Assembly (NCBI GenBank): GCA_001599915.1
Contig: BCIG01000029.1
Location: 282,625-346,624, forward strand
Direction of reading: 5' to 3'
Source: Symbiotaphrina buchneri
Lineage: Eukaryota; Ascomycota; Symbiotaphrinales; Symbiotaphrinaceae
DNA: 64,000 nt
Positions 56,538-64,000 of this stretch are shown in pieces (the stretch's first letter is position 1; each line of letters starts with the position of its first letter). The position numbers and the translations under genes were made by a program. The notes under the pieces were generated by a model. That model ran no database searches, was not told the origin of the DNA, and saw only the letters and a list, made by a program, of their open reading frames with translations.

Positions 56538-57569
56538 ATGCACAAAGCTTTAGTAAACACACCTAGTTGTCCAGCTGTGGCTGTGACTTGCATCAGCGCT
56601 GACTCTGATCGCAGTTCTTCCCCCTCTTAGCTATCCTACCAGTCCTCGCTGACACATTCCCGGCGAAGCTCACTTCGCCATTTCTCAAGAGACATACCCG
56701 ACCGGCCGAAGATGTCAGCAACCCCTCCAGCCAGAAAGTCACCTCCGCCCAAGCCTTGCAGTCCGGCGCCGGCAACAGCGCAAACTCCAACGTCACCGAC
56801 GGCCTCGCAGTGCAGTACGGAAACGTGACACTCCCCAATGGCAATGGCCTCCTGCCCAGCGACTTTTACAACTGCTACTCTGGCGCGTGGGAGCTATATC
56901 CTAATATGCAGCTGTGGATCGGCGTTGAGGATATGTTCAATTTCGCAAAGGATGCCATGAGGCAGGGCTGTGGTGATCTTGGGCTTGAGCCGGAGAATAC
57001 GGAAGAGCAGATCGGGGAGATTTGGAATGCGATTCAGAGTGTTGCGGAGAGCTCGCTGGTGGATCATCGGTTTATACTTGCGGTCATGCTACAAGAGGTA
57101 ATGTTCTTAGTCAGTGAGATGTCGGTTGCTGACTCCACTCTTATAGTCCTGTGGCTGTGTCCACATTGGTCCTTCGGATAATGGAACCAGGAACGGCCTG
57201 ATGCAGGCGCAGAACGGCGTCACCTACAATGCGAGTGACTCTCAGGCAAGCATCACTCAAATGGTCATCGACGGCACCCAGGGAACATCTTCTAGCGAGG
57301 GGCTCGTGCAGGCCATCAATACATACGGTAACATCTACGAAGTAAGTACAAACTTGCATCTCGCCGGGATCCGACTGACGTCAAATGCACAACAGGCAGC
57401 GAGATACTACAACTCCGGCCAGGTGAACCCGCTGGATCTGAATGACGCTCAAGGCGCGTCCGCGTCTTACGTAAATGATATTGCGAATAGAATGACAGGC
57501 TGGTTATATACGGAGAACAGGTACTCCATTTGTGCAGGCGGCACTCCTTTGGTACCGGTTGGTCAATGA
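56538..57569 (+). CDS. Secreted lysozyme/transglycosylase-like protein
   Basis: Four exons (56538-56552, 56615-57097, 57147-57341, 57396-57569), all in phase 0, give 288 residues. Exon 1 is only five codons; splicing builds a signal peptide, MHKALFFPLLAILPVLADTF, followed by a Lys-Arg processing site (PFLKRHT). The core holds IWNAIQSVAESSLVDHRFIL, AVMLQESCGC, then GTRNGLMQAQ, the Glu-Ser and GLMQ motifs of soluble lytic transglycosylases and lysozymes. EAARYYNSGQ follows, matching the repeat-like helix of that fold. The Glu in LQES is the predicted catalytic acid. It would act on peptidoglycan or chitin outside the cell. Substrate and family number cannot be decided by eye. N-glycosylation sites (NVT, NAS) are present. 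Confidence 0.75.
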
Positions 57570-57755
57570 GTATGGAACCTCTTGAGCTTGGAACCACGGC
57601 CGGACCGTGGTGACCATCATGCAATGAGGATGTACAGACTCTTATTCCAATCATATTGAAAGCTGACCACAATGGAACACAACAATGACAAAGAAGTCAT
57701 TTTGCCTTTGCGATTGTATCCATGATAGCTTTTGAGAAAGGAGCTGAAATTGAAA

Positions 57756-58649
57756 TCAAGACGGACTATTAGGGATAAACACACCAGTCCACACATCCAT
57801 GCACTTCACACCATCGACCCCATCACGGATCCAGGCAACACTACTCTTCAGCGCCTCCCTTGAAGTAAGAACAAAGCCGCGTTGCCTCTCATCCTCAACG
57901 CCTTGCGCCACCTCCAGAAAGTGGTCACCAAGGGCATCCTTGACCTCCCACACCGCGTCCATTAGACCATCCCCGGGTACTACCACACCCTCGCTCTGGA
58001 CCACAAAACCATTGTCCTTCGCTTGTTTGTTGATCTGCGCCGGTGTCATAGCAAACTCGATGTTCTTCTGTCCCCCGGCTCCCTTCTTCTCCACGGCGCC
58101 CAACGCACTATGCGCCAGAGCCGCAAGCACATGCGGGACGGCCTCCATTCGACTCGCATGAAGTGACCACTCCGCAACGATGATCTTCTTCGTCTTTCCT
58201 TTCAGAGCCTGCAGGATGCCGTTCAAAATACCCGAGGCGGGGAAGTACCACACGCAGTGACACAATACCGCGACATCGAATGCTCCCTCTTCACAGCCAG
58301 CCAGATACGCGACCGGATCCGCACGCACGAAATCAACCCTCTCGCCGAGTTCCGACTTCTTTATAAAGTCTTGAGACTGCCCCAGAGTGTACGGCGAGCC
58401 GTAGTCCGGCGCTCCCGGGTCTATGGCGGTGACATGTCCGCCTTCACCGACTAGGTGCGCGAGGACAACGGTGCAGTCGCCCTGGCCGCAGCCGATCTCT
58501 AGCACTTGGGCACCTTCTGGGATGGGCCAGTGGGATGCCAGTTGCAGACGATGGAGGGTTTGTGCATGTACGATGCTGGCGGAGCGCTCGTTGTGGAGGT
58601 AGCAGGATGCCAGCGAGGAGATTAGCGAAGCCGGGAAGGGCTCTGTCAT
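57756..58649 (-). CDS. Class I SAM-dependent methyltransferase
   Basis: An intronless frame of 297 residues from MTEPFPASLISSLASCYLHN. SAM motif I is GAQVLEIGCGQGDCTVVLAH (residues ~46-65), motif II acidic residue lies in VTAIDPGAP, and DFVRADPVAYL and FDVAVLCHCVWYFPASGILN match motifs III-IV. These are small-molecule methyltransferases of the methyltransf_11/25 type, cytosolic and widespread in fungi. The acceptor cannot be told. It faces the lysozyme-like gene tail-to-tail with ~190 bases between them. Confidence 0.88.
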   Translation of the reverse strand: MTEPFPASLISSLASCYLHNERSASIVHAQTLHRLQLASHWPIPEGAQVLEIGCGQGDCTVVLAHLVGEGGHVTAIDPGAPDYGSPYTLGQSQDFIKKSELGERVDFVRADPVAYLAGCEEGAFDVAVLCHCVWYFPASGILNGILQALKGKTKKIIVAEWSLHASRMEAVPHVLAALAHSALGAVEKKGAGGQKNIEFAMTPAQINKQAKDNGFVVQSEGVVVPGDGLMDAVWEVKDALGDHFLEVAQGVEDERQRGFVLTSREALKSSVAWIRDGVDGVKCMDVWTGVFIPNSPS

Positions 58650-59185
58650 TGCTTGATTTTGAAGCCTGTTGGCTACAATGCTGTGGAGATCTTGAATGGA
58701 AAGTTACAGGTTTCGGTCTGTGGACCTGGCCATATGAAAGTGGTTTTTGGCTATTTGGCTATGTGAGAAGTAATAAAGAATGGGAGACAGCGGACGCCGA
58801 TCAGGGAGGTGGTCGGTGTTTGAGTCATCAGAGTGATCCTGCGGTGCTGGCTACTACCTTACGTTCACGGCGCATTCGATGTGCTTAAAAGTTCAGCAGT
58901 TACTGTGCTGCATTAGTAACATGTTTAACTACAACACAAACAATACATATTCAAATCTGAATGGGTATATGCCCTACAAACTGTGCTTCTTTCCATTTGG
59001 AATAATACACGGTATGTGAAGTTCAGTGACACCCGTTGTTTCCAGCTGTTTCGGCATGTCTAAAATTAAGCATTAACCGGAGCGATCTGATTGGCGCGAT
59101 AGCTGTCATCCAATTGAGTTCCGGCTCGCTTATGATGGTGGCGTGGCTCCAGCGTCTCACAGTTTACGCGGCCAAAGGGGGCGCA
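58650..59185. other. Intergenic, methyltransferase promoter
   Basis: About 540 bases. The left part is the methyltransferase upstream region; the right part leads into the truncated transporter without any coding match to its missing half. Confidence 0.45.
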
Positions 59186-59923
59186 GTCACGTCATCGTCT
59201 CTCGACCCTCTCCTTCTTACATCTGCGTGGCCATCGATAACTCCGCCGCCGCCATCGCGGCTGTCTTCTTCGTCTTCGCTTTCGAGGCTTGCTTCACCTG
59301 GGGCTGGATGGCCACCGTCTGGGTCTACCCGCCGGAGATCCTCCCGCTGAAGATTAGGGCAAAGGGAGCGGCCCTCGCGGCCGCCGCGGACTTTGCGGGG
59401 AATTTTTTGGTCGTGGAGATTACGCCGCCTGCGTGAGTGACGCTTTCCTCTTCTTCCAGCTTTCTTTGACGAGGCATGGGAGTCCATGCATGCTTGGCCC
59501 ACGCCCGTTCACTAAGTCTGCAACTCTACATCTGGCTACCTACTAACCCCACCTCCCCGTCCTAGGCTGCAAAACATCGGCTACCGAACCTACATCATCT
59601 TCGCAGTCCTCAACCTGGCCAACGCCATCCTCGTGTGGCTGTTCTACCCCGAAACGGCGCGGCTGTCGCTCGAGGCCGTCGACCGCATCTTCGTCCAGGA
59701 CCCGCGCGTTAACTTCGCAGACGAGAGCAATAAACTGGCCTTCTATCGCCGCTTCCAGTGGGATATTGTCGGTCGCGCGGCGCTGGCGATTGAGAAGGTC
59801 AAGAAAGGTGATGGCGAGGGTGAGGAGCGCAGTGGGGATGGTGCTGTCACTGGTGTGGTGGATGGGAGTGGTGCGGTGAATGGGAAGGCGTTGGATGGTA
59901 GTGAGAGGGTGGAAAGGGTGTGA
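59186..59923 (+). pseudogene. 5'-truncated MFS sugar transporter
   Basis: Two exons (about 59186-59432, 59566-59923; 133-nt intron) encode only the last four helices of a sugar porter. They read YICVAIDNSAAAIAAVFFVF, EACFTWGWMATVWVYPPEIL, PLKIRAKGAALAAAADF, then after the splice QNIGYRTYIIFAVLNLANAI and FYPETARLSLEAVDRIF. Helices 1-8 and the PESPR motif are absent, and sequence before ~59210 has no resemblance to a transporter. The C-terminal tail is Gly/Glu-rich and variable. There is no plausible start codon. I infer a truncated, non-functional copy. Confidence 0.7.
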
Positions 59924-61422
59924 TGCCAGCTTATCGCACAGGGACGGGAGAAGAGTTCTAGAATGCGGGTACGGAGATAGCGAGCGGCGTCATAACGGGT
60001 CTTCCTCCCCACCATCCATTTCGACATCCGGCACCTTTCTACGCCTTGCTTGGCGATCCTGATGTCATCACCAGTGCTCCAGCTATCTTTATCAGTGATC
60101 TACAAATAACTCATCGCTGTCTGATAGCGTTTAAGCTTAAACATCTGATTGTTTCGTTCTCTCACGCTCCTGCATGCCATATTATTGTCCGAGTGGCTGC
60201 GGATCAGCAATCCACAGCTTGGCATCGAGATACGATCGTGCTGAACACTGTCGACTCCATGGAGGGAGGGATGGGGTCCAGAGGTACCTTGTATCTTGTA
60301 CTCCAGCTCGTTGAGGCTGGTCCGATAGGAGAAAGCGGAGATAGAGAGGCGAGGCGATAAGCACTAGCCCAGTAGCCCTCGGCATTGGGGGCCCGTCCGC
60401 TTCGCTTGTTGGGGGCTCCAGCCCTACGTATCCGGGGCAGGTAACCCCTAAACGCCTGCAAAGGACGGTCCCCCAAAGTCCCCCAAAACGCCGAACAATT
60501 CCGTTGTGTTACACCCCTGCAGGGCCAGGATCCAGACCCTGTTGGAAGATATGCACTCGAATGATGCAAGAGGGGTGAGTGTGAGGGTGTCGTGTGGCAC
60601 GGCGGGAAGGGGTGCATGCACACTGCGTAAAGGGTGTAGGTGCCGATCGGAGGGCGCCCGACAAGAAGTGGTTCGGTGGCTTGCGACAGTGCAAATCTCT
60701 TCCCTGCAGTTGCATGATGATCCCTGCGTCCGTCGCGGGTCGCGACTTCTTGCCGCTGTGTCTAATCGATACGTACCGGACCTTGCCGTACCCTTGTAAA
60801 TGTATTCGTACCTCAAACCCGTGAATATCAGCCCAGCTTGTCCGGCCTGTTCTCCCGTTCCTTAAGATCACTATCGCACCAATCACGCCTGCACCATACA
60901 TAAATCGCAAACTTAAACGCAGCACCACTGCAGCACAACGAGCTTCTGTGGGTCCTTCTAACAGCGGGCTCGCCCTGCAGGCCGACCGTAACGCTTGGCG
61001 TGCTGCATCCAGATACCGTAATGCGTTAGCAACAGGGCAGATAGGCTGCGTCTAGGCTGGGGCTAGCCAAACTCAGATAATGCGCCAGCGGGAGATATGG
61101 AGATACCTGTGTACATTTGGGGGCGCTGATTGGTTGCAGCCAGTGTAAGACTCGATGTGATCGAGTAACAATTGCAGATAAGCACTTTTCCCTATCAGCG
61201 ATTTCAGGCCCTCGACGTCAGCCCACAGATAAGGTGCCCGGCCCTTATTCGTCCACGCCCGCTTCCAGAACACCAAAACCCCCAGGCCCACCCTGGATAT
61301 ATTAGGACCCTGTCCGCTCTCTTCTGGACTTCTGAGAGAGCTGACAGTGCGTGAAGTGTCGCTGCTTCGTCGTTTGAACACACACCCCACGTGCACAACT
61401 TCCTTTTTGTGGACTGCCCATC
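59924..61422. other. Intergenic, repeat-like sequence and permease promoter
   Basis: About 1.5 kb. The segment 60380-60520 is rich in GGGGGC and CCCCC runs (TTGGGGGCCCGTCCGCTTCG, CCCCCAAAGTCCCCCAAAAC) and looks like a transposable-element end, though no open frame of an element is present. The last ~350 bases form the promoter of the NCS1 permease. Confidence 0.45.
61177..61233 (+). promoter_or_regulatory. GATA-factor sites upstream of the NCS1 permease
   Basis: GATAAG occurs at 61177-61182 and 61228-61233, with an inverted CTATC (GATAG) at about 61192-61196, all within 250 bases of the permease start. HGATAR is the site of the nitrogen regulator AreA/NIT2. Clustered sites in front of a nucleobase permease fit nitrogen control, which is inference. 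Confidence 0.5.
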
Positions 61423-63434
61423 ATGAAGTGGGTTCCTAGCAAAGCGGAGATCAAGGCCAAGGCCACCTCCGTCAAGGCTTGGGAGTTGCCCAAGCAGGAG
61501 TCTGCTCTCGCCCCGGAACATGTCTGGACGAACAAGGATATGGATCCTGTGAGGCCTGAGAACCAAACATGGACGTTATGGACTTGGATGGCGTATTGGG
61601 TAAGTTGAATATATTCACTGTCGTTGTTCCATTGCTTTGGTGGCAATCGTCTTGTCGGCGATCGAGGGTTTGCCTCTGCCGTTATTGAGAATTGATGCCG
61701 CGTCAATCGAGATATACTGGATTGACGATTGAGATTATCATCTCCTCGATCGTGATTTTGAGATTTGTCGCATCGATTCAAATTTGCCGTTCTCTTGCCG
61801 TCATTCAATCGAGATTTTTCATGCTCGCGTGACTTTTCGACAGCTTCGCAACATTCACTAACAACCCACTCCAGGCCACCGACACAATCAATCTGGGTAC
61901 CTGGGAGACCGCATCCAGTATCATCGCTGTCGGTCTGACATGGCGTGACGCCATCCCCATCATGGTTGTCGGTACCTCCTGCGTCGCGATTCCCATGGTC
62001 CTCAACGGAGCCATCGGCGCCAAACTGCACATCCCCTTCTCCGTCGCCATCCGCGCATCATTCGGTTACTACTTCGCATACTTCTGTATCGTGTCTCGGT
62101 CAATCTTGGCTATGTTCTGGCTCGGCATCCAGAGTGCCAACGGCGCTCAGTGCATCACGGTCATGCTCAGAGCCATCTGGCCATCATATAATGACATTCC
62201 GAACCGTCTTTCCGCCGATGCGGGCATCACGACTTCGGGTATGGTCAGCTACTTCCTGTTCTGGATCATCCAGCTCCCGTTGCTTCTGATCCCACCCACG
62301 CATCTGCGCTGGCTGTTCGTCGTCAAGATGTTCGCCGCGCCCATCACGGCCCTGGCCATGCTCGGCTGGATGGTTCAAAAGGCCGGTACCACCGGCGACA
62401 TCTTCAACTTGCCAGCCACGGTGTCCGGCTCCACCAAGGCCTACCTCTGGCTCAGCTGCATGTCGTCCGTGACGGGTTCATGGGCCACTCTTGCCTGCAA
62501 CATCCCCGACTTCTCCCGCTACGCGCGCAGCTCCAAGGGGCAGTACATCCAACTACCGTTCCTGCCCGCCATCTTCACCATCTGCGGCGTGCTCGGCATC
62601 ATCACCACTTCGGCATCTAAGGTCGTTTACGACGAATACTACTGGAACCCGTTGGACATCTGCACCGAGTGGCTGGACAACCGGGGTGGGCGCGCGGCCG
62701 CCTTCTTCGCCGCGCTGTCTTGGTACATCGCACAGGTCGGCACCAACATCACCGCCAACAGCATCTCCGCCGCCAACGACCTGACCGTCCTCTTCCCCAA
62801 ATACATCAACATCACGCGCGGCTGCGTCATCGCCGCCATCGTCGGTGGCTGGGTAATTGTCCCCTGGAAGATCCTCAGCTCCGCGACTACCTTCCTGGCC
62901 TTCATGGGCGGGTACGCCGTCTTCCTGGCGCCCATCTCCGGCATCCTGGCGTCCGACTACTGGCTCGTACGACGGCAGCACGTCGACGTGCCCGCGCTGT
63001 ACGACCCGCACGGCCGGTACCGGTACCGGTTCGGGATCAACTGGCGCGCGTTCGTGGCGTTCATCGTCCCCGTGGCGCCGCTACTGCCGGGTCTGGCGAA
63101 GAGCATCAACGCGACGGGCACGCACATCAACGCCGGCGAGACGAACCTGTACACCTTCGACTGGCTGTTCGGTTTCGTCACTAGTATCTTCTTGTATGTG
63201 CTCCTGAGCAAGATGTTCCCGCCGCGTGCGAGCTTGGTCGACCATACCATCTATGGCCTGCAGGAGATTTCTGGTGTGGAGAAGGAGGAGGAGTTGAAGA
63301 ACCCTTCGCCTAGCAAGGATTTTGGAAATGTTGATGCGGTCGATATCATGAAGGACTTTGGCCACCATCATAGGCATAGCCAGGCTAGTGGCGTGGATGG
63401 TTCTCGCCCGCCGGCGAAGGAGTTGGAGGGGTAG
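61423..63434 (+). CDS. NCS1-family nucleobase/nucleoside permease
   Basis: Two exons (61423-61599, 61875-63434; intron 275 nt) give 578 residues. The N-terminus MKWVPSKAEIKAKATSVKAW leads into PVRPENQTWTLWTWMAYW and, after the splice, ATDTINLGTWETASSIIAVG and LTWRDAIPIMVVGTS, which is the NCS1 opening. Later helices carry RASFGYYFAYFCIVSRSILA, SWATLACNIPDFSRYARSSK, WNPLDICTEW, AQVGTNITANSISAANDLT and KILSSATTFLAFMGGYAVFL, all typical of fungal Fur/FUR4-like proteins. It should import uracil, allantoin, uridine or a related compound with protons at the plasma membrane; which one cannot be read. The tail is cytosolic and His/Lys-rich. Confidence 0.93.
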
Positions 63435-64000
63435 TTTGATGTCCTCTTCGTCGGAGCTGGGCTTGTGTGGTTGGGCTTGAGTGTTGAATAGTGCTTTCTG
63501 TTTCATTGTTGGCGGCGGGTATGGGTTGGTGTTGGAAGATACCATGGGGGTCACATGAAGATTGTATTTTACGCAGCTGCTTGCAGCTGTTCTTTGTATG
63601 AGCGACGAAGCGAATGGGGGAGCTGCCGTGGTTGGATGGATCATCAGTACAATGATGATAGACCAGTGATAGAGTGGGATGTTGTTTTTTGCCGTTTCAT
63701 AGACTCGATATTTGCAAAGAATGCAAATTAGAAGGAGCATGACGGGGTCCGGGTTTGGCGGCAGAATCGACGGCCTCGCCGGCGGGGAGCCAATGGGCGG
63801 GCCGGACGCGAAGGCGGTGGCCGGTCGGGCGGCGGTACCGGGGTACCTGATGGGCCGAAAAATCCGTTTCGGGCGATAGCGCTCCTGTGTGAGGGACGAA
63901 AAATACGTTTCGGGCGATAGCGCTCCTGCACAAGGGACGAAAAATCCCTCTCGGGCCTAGCGTACCCTGTCAGCACGCCGGGGCCCTGACCCCATCAAAA
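63435..64000. other. 3' flank and right-edge repeat segment
   Basis: After the permease stop, ~300 bases of 3' flank run into a GC-rich segment bounded by short inverted repeats (listed separately). No coding frame of quality is seen. Confidence 0.45.
63741..63996. repeat. Short-inverted-repeat segment with 41-bp tandem repeats
   Basis: GACGGGGTCCGGG at 63741-63753 and CCCTGACCCCATC at 63984-63996 are inverted copies with 11 of 13 matches, 256 bases end to end. Inside, a 41-bp unit (GAAAAATCCGTTTCGGGCGA, then TAGCGCTCCTG...) starts at 63857, 63898 and 63939; the third copy is diverged. The shape suggests a small non-autonomous DNA element or one end of a larger one that continues past the window. 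Confidence 0.5.

Noticed and set aside
63857-63975. Three regularly spaced repeats, as in a CRISPR array
   Set aside because: The units are contiguous 41-bp tandem copies with no unique spacers, and the genome is eukaryotic.

Overview
The window is nuclear DNA of a filamentous ascomycete (Pezizomycotina). Genes sit on both strands and carry many short introns, mostly 42-90 nt, with GT...AG ends and CTAAC/CTGAC-like branch sites. It also holds fungal-specific families: Zn(II)2Cys6 regulators, HET-domain proteins, an NRPS-like reductase, MFS and ABCC transporters and small secreted cysteine-rich proteins. I cannot name the species. Exon structures were worked out by hand; where I give one, the exon lengths sum to a multiple of three unless I say the gene is broken.

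Left part (1-14.5 kb) is conserved housekeeping: the tail of an unknown gene, a U1-type zinc-finger splicing factor (WBP4-like), a mitochondrial stomatin-like protein, the histone chaperone HIR1, the Golgi GEF subunit RIC1, and a COG4091-type dehydrogenase with a SAF domain.

14.9-20 kb is a scar. A DAL5-type MFS permease is split into a 5' piece and a 3' piece with its middle missing. Between them lies a degenerate Crypton-like tyrosine recombinase gene with a C2H2 zinc-finger tail, plus a possible RidA C-terminal fragment. A Zn2Cys6 regulator follows, then 1.3 kb of repeat-rich DNA with a tRNA-Lys relic.

24-41 kb is accessory metabolism: a full-length ABCC transporter (11 exons), a MYND protein, an NRPS-like adenylation-thiolation-reductase enzyme divergent from a galactonate-dehydratase-like enolase, and a D-erythronate-dehydrogenase-like SDR converging on it. 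A HET gene, a degraded second HET copy and a DUF3632-like gene follow.

42-44 kb carries two small secreted cysteine-rich proteins, visible only after splicing, that share a C-YYD motif. 45-54.5 kb looks like a small regulated gene cluster: an SDR, a sugar-type MFS transporter, a divergent Zn2Cys6 regulator, a cytochrome P450 and a metallo-beta-lactamase-fold hydrolase that carries a frameshift. 55-64 kb holds a hypothetical gene with an in-frame stop, a secreted lysozyme/transglycosylase-like protein, a methyltransferase, a 5'-truncated MFS transporter and an NCS1 nucleobase permease with GATA sites upstream. The right edge has a short-inverted-repeat segment containing 41-bp tandem repeats.
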